A DNA stretch of 64,000 bases, from positions 620,001 through 684,000 of the forward strand of contig JASGJW010000003.1 of assembly GCA_047601145.1 (NCBI GenBank). Reading direction: 5' to 3'. Made by a program: the position numbers and the translations under genes. Of the stretch, positions 1 to 8,414 are shown one piece after another (positions within the stretch are counted from its first letter, which is position 1; each line of letters opens with the position of its first letter). The notes beneath the pieces were generated by a model. That model did no database searches and had not been told where the DNA came from. It worked only from the letters and a program-made list of their open reading frames with translations. This DNA comes from UBA7672 sp047601145. GTDB taxonomy: Bacteria; Pseudomonadota; Alphaproteobacteria; Caulobacterales; Hyphomonadaceae.

Positions 1-218
1 TCATGGAGCGCTGGATCAAGCGGAAAGCGCTGGAGGCCTTCGGCCAGCGCCGCGCGTGCATCGCCAAGACGCCCGGCGTGATAGAGCGCATACCCCACCA
101 GCATCACTGGCACACGCTGGTCCGTGCTGGCGGTGCGTTCTGCCGTCAGCAGGAGAACCGCTTCGTCCACCTGACCCGTCGCAATCAGGTCGCGGCTACG
201 TTCAAGGATCGAACTCAA
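1..218 (-). CDS. TPR-like protein, N-terminal part (cut by the window edge)
   Basis: An open frame starts at a TTG whose last two bases overlap the rluC-like stop codon (TTGA) and runs off the left edge, giving 72 codons. An in-frame TAA lies six codons upstream, so TTG is the only plausible start; a GAGG about nine bases upstream could serve as ribosome binding site. The residues form amphipathic helical pairs (LIATGQVDEAVLLL, then YALYHAGRLGDARAAL and a GLQRFPLDPAL turn), which is the spacing and A/G/Y pattern of tetratricopeptide repeats. It is translationally coupled to the pseudouridine synthase. The function is unknown; TPRs suggest a protein-binding scaffold. Confidence 0.6.
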   Translation of the reverse strand, partial: MSSILERSRDLIATGQVDEAVLLLTAERTASTDQRVPVMLVGYALYHAGRLGDARAALAEGLQRFPLDPALH

Positions 219-1246
219 CGGACTCGCCTCGGCTTACGCAGGTCAAAGAAATTCTCGGCCGAGTCCTCGTCGAAGCCGAGGACATCGAAGGTCTGCTTCA
301 TGTGCGCGGGAAGCTCGGCCACGATCTCGATCGGCGGACCGCCGCGATTAGGCAGGCGGAGCGCGCGGGCGTGCAGGTGCAGGCCGCCGGCAAGGCCTGC
401 CGGGACCTCGCGGTCGCACGTGTACTTATTGTCTCCGAGGATCGCCGTGCCGATCTCCGCCATGTGAAAGCGCAGCTGGTGCGTGCGGCCGGTTTCGGGC
501 TTCAGCGCAACCCATGCGGCCTTGCGGGCGGCATTCTGGACAACCGAATAGAGCGTGAGGGCGTGGACGGCGCCTTTCTCGCTCTGCTCGGCGCTGCGCA
601 TCTTTTCCTTTTCGCCGCCGGGACCCGCCGACTTGATCATCCAGCCGCGAATGTCGCCACTTGTCGGATGCGGCACGCCAAGCGTCACTGCCCAGTAGAT
701 CTTGTCGAGCTCGCGCGAGCGGAACAGCTTGCCGAGGAAGTTGGCCGTGCCGACGGTCTTGGCGAGAACAAGCACGCCTGTCGTGTCGCGATCGAGCCGA
801 TGGACGAGGCGAGGCTTCTCCGCTGTGTCGGAAACGAGCGCACGCGAGAGCGCATCGATGTGGCGCGTCGTGCCCGTGCCGCCCTGAACCGCGAGACCCG
901 CCGGCTTGTTGAGCGCGATGATGCTGTCGTCCTCGTAGATGACGAGCGAGCGCATCATGTCGGCATCGGAGGATTTGACGCGGGAACGGGGCTTTTCGTC
1001 TTCTTCGTTCTCGTCGCGCCCCTTGGGCACCGTCAGCGGCGGAATGCGAATTGTCTGCCCGGCCTTTACGCGCGTGTTTGCTTTTGCGCGGGCGCCATCG
1101 ACACGGATCTCGCCAGTGCGGCACGCCTTCTCGATCTGGCCTTGCGTGAGGCCATGAAACTTACGCTTCAGCCAGCGGTCGAGGCGGGTATCGTCCTCGT
1201 CCGCATCGACGCTGAGCGTTACGACCTGTCCAACGTTCCAGCTCAT
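215..1246 (-). CDS. rluC: RluC/RluD-family 23S rRNA pseudouridine synthase
   Basis: This 343-residue protein converts uridine to pseudouridine in rRNA. An S4 RNA-binding domain occupies roughly residues 12-75 (RLDRWLKRKFHGLTQGQIEK). The catalytic domain has the RluA-family motif RLVHRLDRDTTG, in which the Asp is the nucleophile, and the downstream GRTHQLR signature. The frame is open further upstream, but the ATG at 1246 is chosen because it overlaps the crcB stop as ATGA and because S4 homology begins soon after it. An S4 domain favours RluC or RluD over RluA; which uridines are modified cannot be read from sequence. It is in a run with a second synthase, crcB and an S9 peptidase. Confidence 0.9.
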   Translation of the reverse strand: MSWNVGQVVTLSVDADEDDTRLDRWLKRKFHGLTQGQIEKACRTGEIRVDGARAKANTRVKAGQTIRIPPLTVPKGRDENEEDEKPRSRVKSSDADMMRSLVIYEDDSIIALNKPAGLAVQGGTGTTRHIDALSRALVSDTAEKPRLVHRLDRDTTGVLVLAKTVGTANFLGKLFRSRELDKIYWAVTLGVPHPTSGDIRGWMIKSAGPGGEKEKMRSAEQSEKGAVHALTLYSVVQNAARKAAWVALKPETGRTHQLRFHMAEIGTAILGDNKYTCDREVPAGLAGGLHLHARALRLPNRGGPPIEIVAELPAHMKQTFDVLGFDEDSAENFFDLRKPRRVR

Positions 1247-1620
1247 CCTAACACCCGCTTGGCCAGCGCCATGCCGATGCCGACGGCGGCGAGTCCCGCA
1301 ACAACAGAACCCAGCGCGTAGGCCGCCGCTCCGGCCCAATCGCTCCGCTCGATCATGCGCATAGTCTCGAGCGAGTAGGCGGAAAATGTCGTGAAGCCGC
1401 CGAGAACGCCGACGCCAAGGAAAAGACGCCAAGGCTCGCCGTCATCGCCCTTCGTCGCGAGCCATCCGGCCAGCAGGCCGATGAGAAAGCTTCCGGCGAC
1501 GTTGATAGAGAAGGTGGCCCACGGCCAGCCGTCCACGCGCGCTGGAACGGCAAGTGAGACGCCGAAGCGGCTGGCGGCCCCAAGGCCTCCGCCGAGGGCT
1601 ACGAGAACGAGATTGAACAT
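1243..1620 (-). CDS. crcB: CrcB/Fluc fluoride channel
   Basis: This 125-residue, four-helix inner-membrane protein matches the Fluc fluoride exporter family, which works as an antiparallel dimer and lowers cytoplasmic fluoride. Family marks are the N-terminal GGGLGAASRFG, the INVAGSFLIGLL helix with its conserved Asn, and GFTTFSAYSLE, containing the phenylalanines and serine that line the fluoride path. Length is normal. Its stop overlaps the start of the rluC-like gene by four bases (ATGA), and the rluA-family gene ends 18 bases upstream. No fluoride riboswitch is evident before it, as it sits inside an operon. Confidence 0.92.
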   Translation of the reverse strand: MFNLVLVALGGGLGAASRFGVSLAVPARVDGWPWATFSINVAGSFLIGLLAGWLATKGDDGEPWRLFLGVGVLGGFTTFSAYSLETMRMIERSDWAGAAAYALGSVVAGLAAVGIGMALAKRVLG

Positions 1621-1638
1621 TGCGCCCCGTCCATAGGG

Positions 1639-2412
1639 CTAAGCGGGCCGGAAGGCCAGATCAGGCGGCATTTCGAGGCCTGCGGCGGATAGAACGGCAA
1701 GGAAATCAGCCGGCGGCGGGGCGTTAATCACGATGCGCCCTCCGGCCGCCGGGTGGGGTATCTCCAGCCGGGCGGCATGGAGCATCAGGCGCGCCACGGA
1801 CTCGCCTTTCAGGGTGCCTGCACCGCCATAGTAGGGGTCGCCAAGGATGGGCCGTCCCTCGATCGACAGGTGAACCCGGATCTGGTGCATCCGCCCGGTC
1901 TGCGGATCGACTGACAGGAGATGGGCGTTCCCGGCCGACGCCAGAACGCGCCAGCGAGTAACGGCGGACTGGCTCTTCTGGTCGCCCGGCCGCGCGGCAC
2001 GCATCAGCTCAAGGCCGGGCCGCGCGATGTGGCGCGACAGGGCCATCGAGAACTCGATCTCGCCGGGCGGAAATGGCGAGCCGGTGACGACCGCCAGATA
2101 AGTCTTGTCGACCATGCGCTCGGCAAAGGCCTGGCTCAGGGCCGCAGCGGCTGGCTGCGTCTTGGCAGCGACGATGACGCCGGAGGTTTGGGCATCGAGG
2201 CGGTGGACGAGGCGCGGGCGCTTGCCGTTGGACTTGGCGAACGCGGCCATCAGAGCATCGAGCGTGCGATCCTCAGGGTTGCGGGTCTGGACGGGAAGGC
2301 CCGATGGCTTGTTGAAAGCCAGCACAGCTGAATCCTCATGGATAACGAGACCGCGCACGAAGGCGCGGTCCGCTTCCGATATTTCCTGTTCCTCGTAGTT
2401 CCGCTTCGGCAT
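1639..2412 (-). CDS. RluA-family pseudouridine synthase (no S4 domain)
   Basis: This is the second pseudouridine synthase of the cluster, 257 residues. It lacks the S4 domain of its neighbour and begins almost directly with the catalytic fold (VIHEDSAVLAFNKPSGLPVQ). The catalytic motif is RLVHRLDAQTSGV, and the C-terminal GRMHQIRVHL strand is present. The domain layout resembles RluA, which modifies 23S rRNA and some tRNAs, but substrate assignment would be a guess. It starts 9 bases after the S9 peptidase stop and is probably co-transcribed with it. Two RluA-family paralogues flanking crcB suggest an old duplication or parallel recruitment. Confidence 0.85.
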   Translation of the reverse strand: MPKRNYEEQEISEADRAFVRGLVIHEDSAVLAFNKPSGLPVQTRNPEDRTLDALMAAFAKSNGKRPRLVHRLDAQTSGVIVAAKTQPAAAALSQAFAERMVDKTYLAVVTGSPFPPGEIEFSMALSRHIARPGLELMRAARPGDQKSQSAVTRWRVLASAGNAHLLSVDPQTGRMHQIRVHLSIEGRPILGDPYYGGAGTLKGESVARLMLHAARLEIPHPAAGGRIVINAPPPADFLAVLSAAGLEMPPDLAFRPA

Positions 2413-2421
2413 CGCCGCCGT

Positions 2422-4536
2422 CTAGCGCACCTGCGCCGGCTTGTCGCCTCCGCCCGGAGCCTGCCTGCCGGAAGTCGGATCAGGCAGCGCCGGTCCGCCG
2501 TAACGCGAGAACCACGCGATGGTGTTCGTCGTCTTGGCGATCAGCCCGGTCGGCCGCCCAGCCACATCGTGCGAGGAGCCCGGAACGAGGATCAGCTCGG
2601 TTGGAACCCTCCGGATCTGCAGCGCCTGGTAATACTGCTCCGCCTCACTGTGCGGTGTGCGGTTGTCTTCCTCGCCGACGAGCACGCCGGTGGGCGTTTT
2701 CACATTGCCGACCTTGGAGAGCGGCGAACGCGCCCAGTAGCGTTCCTGTGCGCCCGGCTCCCATGGGAGTTCACCGAACCAGTAGCGCGACATGGAAACA
2801 CCGCCGTCGGCGCTGAGCACTTCGCTGGTCCAGTTGATGACCGGCTTCTGCACCATCGCCGCCGCAAAGCGGTCCGTGGAGCCGACGATCCACGCCGTGA
2901 GCACGCCGCCGCCGGAACCGCCGGTGACAAAGAGCTTCTTCGTATCGATCGGTTCCTTCGCGATCACCGCGTCGACGACGCTCATCAGGTCGTCATAGTC
3001 CTGGCTCGGATAGTTGTGGTGGATCAGGCGGCCGAACTCGCCGCCATAGGACGTCGACCCGCGTGGGTTGGAATAGACGACGACATAGCCCGCCGCCGCA
3101 TAAAGCTGGATCTCGCCCGCGAAAGTCGGGCCATAGGCGGAGTGCGGACCGCCATGGATTTCGAGCAGCAGCGGATACTTTTTCGAAGGGTCGAAGTTCG
3201 GTGGCCGCACGATCCATGCATCGACCGGCCGCTTGTCATAGCTCGACGGTACGGAGATGCGCTCGGCGCCGGGAATGATCTTTCCGGTGAAGACGTCGCT
3301 GTTGAGATCCGTCAGCACTTTCGGCTTGGCGCTGGTCGAGATCGCGACATCGGCCGGCTTCTGCGGTCCGCCTGTCGTGATGGCGTAACGGCCCGCCTTG
3401 TTCACGGAGTAGGCGCCGCCGGTATAGGGACGGTCCACTGTGCCCCCGACAAGATCGCTGACAACGGTCGTGACCTTGCCGCCCGCAGGCGCGATGCGGC
3501 CGAGGCTGGTCATGCCGTGATCCTCATAGCGGAACCAGATCGCGCCATCGCCGGCCCATTGCGGATCGGAGATGTCGCGATCGAAGTCGGCCGTGAGATT
3601 GCGCGCGCCCGAACCATCAGCGTTCGAAACATAAAGATCGCTGACCTGATAGCTCAGCTCCTTGTCGTCATAGCCCGTGAAGGCGATAAGCTTGCCGTTC
3701 GGCGACATGACCGGGCTGTCGTCCGGCCCCTTGCGCGTCGTCAAGCGATTGATCGCGCCGCTGACTGTGTCGAGTGAATAAAGATCGGAGTTCTGCGGGT
3801 TGTGTTCCCAGTCTTCCTCTGCGTTGGCGGAGAACAGCAGGGTCTTTCCATCCGGCGTCCAGCTGAGCTGACCGTCATGGTTGCGCGCCTGGAAGGTCAG
3901 CTGGCGCGGCGTGCCGCCATCGATCGGCAGGACGAAGATCTGCGTATAGCCGCTGTCGACGAGGCCGCTACCGTCCGACCGGTAGTTGATCGTGTCAAAA
4001 ACCTTCACGGGGTCGGCCCATGCTGCCCCTTCCGGCTTGGGCGGAAGCGGAGCAGGTTGCGGGCCCGCCTCTTTCACGAAGCCTTCGAACGCGAGCATCT
4101 TGCCGTCCGGCGACCAGGACAGGTTCGAGGCGCCGGAAGGCAGGCGTGCGAGCGTCGCACTGCGGCGCGAGGCGAGATCGAACCGGCGGAGTTCGGAGGC
4201 GCCGTCCTCGACGGCCGAGTAAGCAATCGTGCGGCCATCGGGCGACCAGACGGGCGATGAATAGCTGCCCTTGCCTTGTGCGATGGGCCAGTTGCTCGCG
4301 CCCGTTTCGTCGACCAGCCAGATCGAGCGGCGGAAGCGATCGGTCATCGCATCGGCCGAGATGCGGACATAGGCGACCTGCTTTCCATCCGGCGAAATCT
4401 GCGGGTCCGACGCTGACTCCAAGCGGAAGACGTCGGCGGCGGTGAACACCTTCACGGCTTCGCGCACCGGGTCAGCGAAGGCGCCGGCGGCGAGCATCAA
4501 ACCAATAGCGGTAGCGGCGAGTATATGATTGCGCAT
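2422..4536 (-). CDS. S9-family peptidase (dipeptidyl/acylaminoacyl peptidase-like), exported
   Basis: The 704-residue protein has a signal peptide (ILAATAIGLMLAAGAFA). A beta-propeller of TolB/WD-like blades with repeated SPDGK turns fills about residues 25-430, followed by an alpha/beta-hydrolase domain. The serine nucleophile is in TGGSGGGVLTAW, the acid in GEEDNRTP and the histidine in GSSHDVAG; HGGPHSAYG carries the oxyanion region. These are the marks of prolyl-oligopeptidase (S9C) enzymes that trim peptides in the periplasm. An ATG start at 4536 is preferred to the GTG four codons upstream because GAGGGG lies four bases before it. It heads the peptidase-rluA-crcB-rluC run. Confidence 0.9.
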   Translation of the reverse strand: MRNHILAATAIGLMLAAGAFADPVREAVKVFTAADVFRLESASDPQISPDGKQVAYVRISADAMTDRFRRSIWLVDETGASNWPIAQGKGSYSSPVWSPDGRTIAYSAVEDGASELRRFDLASRRSATLARLPSGASNLSWSPDGKMLAFEGFVKEAGPQPAPLPPKPEGAAWADPVKVFDTINYRSDGSGLVDSGYTQIFVLPIDGGTPRQLTFQARNHDGQLSWTPDGKTLLFSANAEEDWEHNPQNSDLYSLDTVSGAINRLTTRKGPDDSPVMSPNGKLIAFTGYDDKELSYQVSDLYVSNADGSGARNLTADFDRDISDPQWAGDGAIWFRYEDHGMTSLGRIAPAGGKVTTVVSDLVGGTVDRPYTGGAYSVNKAGRYAITTGGPQKPADVAISTSAKPKVLTDLNSDVFTGKIIPGAERISVPSSYDKRPVDAWIVRPPNFDPSKKYPLLLEIHGGPHSAYGPTFAGEIQLYAAAGYVVVYSNPRGSTSYGGEFGRLIHHNYPSQDYDDLMSVVDAVIAKEPIDTKKLFVTGGSGGGVLTAWIVGSTDRFAAAMVQKPVINWTSEVLSADGGVSMSRYWFGELPWEPGAQERYWARSPLSKVGNVKTPTGVLVGEEDNRTPHSEAEQYYQALQIRRVPTELILVPGSSHDVAGRPTGLIAKTTNTIAWFSRYGGPALPDPTSGRQAPGGGDKPAQVR

Positions 4537-4599
4537 GAGACCCCTCACATCATGAGCGGGATCGTAGCGTTCGGGCCCATTATGGGAAGGGCTGGCGGC

Positions 4600-5907
4600 C
4601 TACTCTTTCGCGCGCTCGCGGCGAAGCTTCGCCCATTGCTCAAGCTTTTCGCGGATAGGGCCTTCGCGGCCAGCGCCTCTGGGTTCGTAGAAGGTCGGCC
4701 GCTCCATGCCATCGGGAAAATAGTTCTGGCCGGAGAACTGCCCTTCGGCGTCGTGGTCGTATTCGTAGCCTGAACCGTAGCCGAGCTGCTTCATCATCTT
4801 GGTCGGCGAGTTGAGGATATGTTGCGGCGGCATCAGCGAGCCCGTGTCACGCGCGGCAGCGCGGGCGGCGCCGAAGGCCTTGTAGGCGGCGTTCGACTTC
4901 GGAGCCGTCGCCAGATGGATCACTGCCTGCGCCAGCGCGAGTTCGCCCTCAGGCGAACCGAGACGCTCATAGGCTGCGGCAGCCTCGTTGCAGATCATCA
5001 GCGCCGTGGGGTCGGCAAGGCCAACGTCTTCGCTGGCGGCGCGGATCATGCGGCGGGCAAGGAACAGCGGATCCTCACCCCCCTCGATCATCCGCGCGAA
5101 CCAGTAGAGCGCCGCATCTGGATCCGAGCCGCGCGTCGCCTTGTGCCAGGCGGAAATGAGATTGTAGTGCTCCTCGCGATCCTTGTCATAGGCGGGCGAG
5201 CGCTTCTGCAGCGCGGCCATCAGCCCGTTCGCATCGACGGGCTGCAAGCGACCCCATGCGAAGACCTCTTCGACGAGGTTGAGGAAGTAGCGTCCGTCGC
5301 CATCGGCCATAGCCATCAGGGCGGCCTTGCCATCGTGGGTGAGTGGAGCAGGCTTGCCCAGATGCTGTTCCGCCTTGGCCAGGAGCTTGCCAAGCGCCGC
5401 ATCGTCGAGGCGCTTCAGCACCATCACCTGCGTGCGCGACAGCAACGCGCCGTTGAGTTCGAAGGACGGGTTCTCCGTCGTGGCGCCGACCAGTGTGACG
5501 ACGCCGCGCTCCACGAACGGCAGGAAGCCGTCCTGCTGCGCGCGGTTGAAGCGGTGGATCTCGTCAACGAAAAGCAGCGTGCCCTTGCCGGTTGCACGCT
5601 TGCCCTCGGCTTTTTCGAAAGCCGCTCGGAGATCCTTCACGCCCGAGAAGATCGCCGAGAGCTGTTCGAAATCGAGATTGGCGCGCTTGGCCAGCAGGCG
5701 GGCGATCGTCGTCTTGCCTGTGCCCGGCGGCCCCCAGAGGATCAGGCTCGCCAGCCGCCCCTGCGCCAGCATGCGGCCGATGGGGCCTTCAGGGCCGAGC
5801 AGGTGCTCCTGCCCAACGACATCCTCAAGCGCTTCCGGGCGCAGCCTGTCCGCCAGCGGACGGGGCGCTTCGTCAGTAAGTCCTGCAGCTTCGAAGAGAT
5901 CGCTCAC
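4600..5907 (-). CDS. rarA: RarA/MgsA replication-associated AAA+ ATPase
   Basis: This 435-residue AAA+ protein is related to clamp loaders and acts at stalled replication forks. Visible marks are PLADRLRPEALEDVVGQEHLLG near the N terminus, Walker A GPPGTGKTT (about residues 59-67), Walker B LLFVDEIHRF, the sensor VGATTENPSFELN, and the family-specific C-terminal half (DPDAALYWFARMIEGGEDPLFLARR, then YLPDGMERPTFYEP-like residues). The frame is open 32 codons further, but the GTG at 5907 begins the conserved part and gives normal length. It lies 38 bases downstream of the degP-like gene. Confidence 0.92.
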   Translation of the reverse strand: MSDLFEAAGLTDEAPRPLADRLRPEALEDVVGQEHLLGPEGPIGRMLAQGRLASLILWGPPGTGKTTIARLLAKRANLDFEQLSAIFSGVKDLRAAFEKAEGKRATGKGTLLFVDEIHRFNRAQQDGFLPFVERGVVTLVGATTENPSFELNGALLSRTQVMVLKRLDDAALGKLLAKAEQHLGKPAPLTHDGKAALMAMADGDGRYFLNLVEEVFAWGRLQPVDANGLMAALQKRSPAYDKDREEHYNLISAWHKATRGSDPDAALYWFARMIEGGEDPLFLARRMIRAASEDVGLADPTALMICNEAAAAYERLGSPEGELALAQAVIHLATAPKSNAAYKAFGAARAAARDTGSLMPPQHILNSPTKMMKQLGYGSGYEYDHDAEGQFSGQNYFPDGMERPTFYEPRGAGREGPIREKLEQWAKLRRERAKE

Positions 5908-5945
5908 CGTGAACGATCTAGCGCGCCATCCACGTCGAGGCCAGC

Positions 5946-7448
5946 CTAGCCGCGGAACGCCCGCTCGATGCGGCGGCCATTGCGCTCGAATGCAAGCCTC
6001 CACTCAGTATCGGGCGTGGCCTCGGCTTTCTGGATCGCGGCGTTGAAATCCTTCGCGGTCCGGATCGTGGACCCGTTGATCTCGCGGACGATATCGCCCG
6101 GCTGGAAGCCGGCATTGCGCGCGATGGTTCGGGCGTTGATCGAGTAGATCAGGACGCCGTCCTTGGCCTGGAACGGGTCGAAGCCGAGCGCATCAGCCAG
6201 CGCGGGGGACAGTTCGGCCACATCAGCGCCTGTGAACGGGTTGCGGCCTCCGACCGTCACGCGCTCGGCCTGCGACGTGCCCGGCGGCCGCGACATGCGG
6301 ACATTGATCGTCTTGGCTTGCTTGTTGCGGAGGATGTTGAGAACGGCTGTTTCGCCCTCGGCCTTGGTTGCGGCAATGAACTTCATGCCGCGGTCGTCGA
6401 ACACTTCGCGGCCATCGACCGTGAGAACCACGTCGCCTTCCTTGAGGCCGGCCTTGTCGGCCGGCCCGCCGGCGAAGATATCCGCGACCAGGACGCCGCG
6501 CGGACGATCGAGGCCGAGCGCCAGCGCCTTCTTGCTGTCGATCACCTCACCCTTGGCGCCGAGCCAGGTGGTGACCAGCGTTCCGCCGTGCACGGCGGCG
6601 TCCACCACGCGCTTCACCATTTCGGACGGGATGGCGAAGCCAATGCCGTTGGAGCCGCCGCCCTTGGAGAAGATCATCGAATTCACGCCAACGAGCCGGC
6701 CCTGCATATCGACCAGTGCACCACCGGAATTGCCGGGATTGATCGAAGCGTCGGTCTGGATGAAGGAGGAATAGTCAGACACGCCCACATCCGTCCGCGC
6801 CAGTGCCGAGACGATGCCGCTGGTGACCGTCTGGCCGACGCCGAACGGGTTGCCGATCGCGAGCACGAGGTCGCCCACCTGCACATTGCGCGTATCGGCG
6901 AAGGACAGCATCGGCAGCGCCTGGCCTTTGGTGTCGATGCGCAGGACGGCAAGGTCGGTTCGATCGTCCTTCATCACCAGATCAGCCGGGAATTCCCGCC
7001 GGTCGTTCAAGACGACGCGATATTGCTCGCCGCCTTCGACGACGTGATTGTTGGTGACGATGACCCCGTCAGCGCCTACGATCACGCCCGAGCCCAGCGA
7101 GTTGTCGACCTTCTGGTCCTGCGTTGGCGCGTTACCGCACAGCCGGGCGAACAAGGGATCGTTGGCGTATGGGCAGTTGGACCGCTTCACGGTCACGCTG
7201 GAATAGACGTTCACGACGGCCGGGGCGGTGCGGCGCACGATAGGCGCGAAGGACTGCTGCATCCCAGCCTGGGATTCCGGAACCACGCGATTGTCGACCT
7301 GCGGGATGGGATCGGGCGAGGGGCCGGAGACGGCGGCCAGCGGAGCGGCGCCCGGCTGCGCGAGTTGGCCCAGCGCCGGAAGCGCCATCATGGCCAGCGC
7401 GGTGACAATACCTGTCGACGCAACGAGGAGGATGTTCTGCCGGTTCAT
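5946..7448 (-). CDS. degP: DegP/DegQ-type periplasmic serine protease
   Basis: The protein is a 500-residue HtrA protease and chaperone for envelope protein quality control. A signal-like hydrophobic N terminus is followed by a trypsin-fold domain with a complete triad: His135 (NNHVVEGG), Asp165 (RTDLAVL) and Ser241 (PGNSGGAL). Two PDZ domains follow (about 285-375 and 400-495; GGPADKAGLKEGD and NAGFQPGDIVREI). Cys92 and Cys104 flank a short insert near the N terminus, placed like the disulfide-closed LA loop of E. coli DegP. The ATG overlaps the stop of the ExbD-like lipoprotein as ATGA, so the two are translationally coupled. Confidence 0.92.
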   Translation of the reverse strand: MNRQNILLVASTGIVTALAMMALPALGQLAQPGAAPLAAVSGPSPDPIPQVDNRVVPESQAGMQQSFAPIVRRTAPAVVNVYSSVTVKRSNCPYANDPLFARLCGNAPTQDQKVDNSLGSGVIVGADGVIVTNNHVVEGGEQYRVVLNDRREFPADLVMKDDRTDLAVLRIDTKGQALPMLSFADTRNVQVGDLVLAIGNPFGVGQTVTSGIVSALARTDVGVSDYSSFIQTDASINPGNSGGALVDMQGRLVGVNSMIFSKGGGSNGIGFAIPSEMVKRVVDAAVHGGTLVTTWLGAKGEVIDSKKALALGLDRPRGVLVADIFAGGPADKAGLKEGDVVLTVDGREVFDDRGMKFIAATKAEGETAVLNILRNKQAKTINVRMSRPPGTSQAERVTVGGRNPFTGADVAELSPALADALGFDPFQAKDGVLIYSINARTIARNAGFQPGDIVREINGSTIRTAKDFNAAIQKAEATPDTEWRLAFERNGRRIERAFRG

Positions 7449-7834
7449 TGACCTGCTCCGCTCTTGTTCGCGAGCCGCGCCTCGATGCCGTATCTCGAGG
7501 CCATGCTCATTACGTCCATAACGTCCCCATACATCACCTCCTCCGAGGCCGGTACGACCACCAGCACAAGCGGCGTCGAGCCGAGGGCGGCGTCCCGCAT
7601 CAGTTCGGCGAGTTCATTGCGGGCGACCTGGCGGCCTTCCCAGCCGAGCTGGCCATTTAGGCCCACGCTGACGGCGATCTGGCGGGAGGTGATGGCGGTG
7701 TCGTCGCGCAGCTCCGGCGTCATTTCACCGGTCTGCGGGGCGCTGGCGCAGGCAGCAAGGAACACGCTGGCCACAAGGCCGGAAAACCCGGCCCGGCCTG
7801 TCGCCCGGTAGCTGGTCGCAGTCCTGTTCAGCAT
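7445..7834 (-). CDS. Lipoprotein with an ExbD/TolR-like periplasmic domain
   Basis: This is a 129-residue product from the ATG at 7834; the frame is open upstream, but the lipoprotein signal starts here. The lipobox is LAAC with Cys29. After a short linker, residues about 50-125 follow the layout of the ExbD/TolR C-terminal domain: ITSRQIAVSVGLNGQLGWEG, then a helix (ARNELAELMRD), the strand TPLVLVVVPAS, the helix YGDVMDVMSMASRYG and a final strand. The proton-channel transmembrane helix of real ExbD/TolR is absent and replaced by the lipid anchor. It is coupled by ATGA overlap to degP. The domain call rests on pattern reading only; the function is unknown. Confidence 0.55.
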   Translation of the reverse strand: MLNRTATSYRATGRAGFSGLVASVFLAACASAPQTGEMTPELRDDTAITSRQIAVSVGLNGQLGWEGRQVARNELAELMRDAALGSTPLVLVVVPASEEVMYGDVMDVMSMASRYGIEARLANKSGAGQ

Positions 7835-7911
7835 GCCCGCCTGCGCATGAGGATGCTGGCAGATAAGGAACAGATTTCGGCGGAAGGAAGGCTGGCGAAC
7901 CGTCCGGACAA

Positions 7912-7940
7912 AAAGCAAAAGACCGCCCGGTGGGGCGGCC
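7912..7940 (-). terminator. Intrinsic terminator after rplQ
   Basis: On the minus strand a six-base-pair GC stem (GGGCGG reading against CCGCCC, four-base loop) is followed by TCTTTTGCTTTTTG. It lies about 25 bases after the rplQ stop and closes the S10-spc-alpha superoperon. Confidence 0.75.
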
Positions 7941-7965
7941 TTTCGTGGTATAATATCCCGTAAGA

Positions 7966-8385
7966 TCAGGCTTCTTCGGTCGCAGCCGCTTCGGCGCGAG
8001 CGCGGTCGTCAGCGCCCTTGGCGTCAACGTCGCGGTCGACCAGCTCGATGATCGCCATCGGAGCGTTGTCGCCATGGCGGAAGCCGGCCTTGAGAACGCG
8101 CGTGTAGCCGCCAGCGCGGGTCTTGTAGCGGGTCGCCAGCGTGTCGAAGAGCTTCACGACGACGTCATCTTCCTTGAGCTGGGCGGCGGCCAGACGACGG
8201 TTCGAGAGACCGCCCTTCTTGCCGAGCGTCACCAGCTTGTCGACGACGGACTTGAGTTCCTTCGCCTTCGGCAGCGTGGTCGTGATCTGCTCGTGGCGGA
8301 TCAGCGCGCCAGCCATGTTGGCGAACAGCGCCTTGCGGTGCGCATTCGTGCGGTTGAGTTTGCGGAGCGCGAAACCGTGGCGCAT
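7966..8385 (-). CDS. rplQ: 50S ribosomal protein L17
   Basis: L17 sits near the exit tunnel of the large subunit. The 139-residue protein begins with the near-invariant MRHGFALRKLNR and continues HRKALFANMAGALIRHEQI; the TRAGGYTRVLK segment near residue 90 is also conserved. An Asp/Ala/Glu-rich tail of about 20 residues extends beyond the E. coli protein, as is common in alphaproteobacteria. It is the last gene of the alpha operon, 29 bases after rpoA and just before a terminator. Confidence 0.97.
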   Translation of the reverse strand: MRHGFALRKLNRTNAHRKALFANMAGALIRHEQITTTLPKAKELKSVVDKLVTLGKKGGLSNRRLAAAQLKEDDVVVKLFDTLATRYKTRAGGYTRVLKAGFRHGDNAPMAIIELVDRDVDAKGADDRARAEAAATEEA

Positions 8386-8414
8386 TGTACTAGTCGGCCC
8401 TCACGGGCCGCTCC

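Noticed and set aside
7949..7954. TATAAT on the plus strand near rplQ
   Set aside because: No -35 lies 15-19 bases upstream and no plus-strand gene follows; it falls between rplQ and its terminator.
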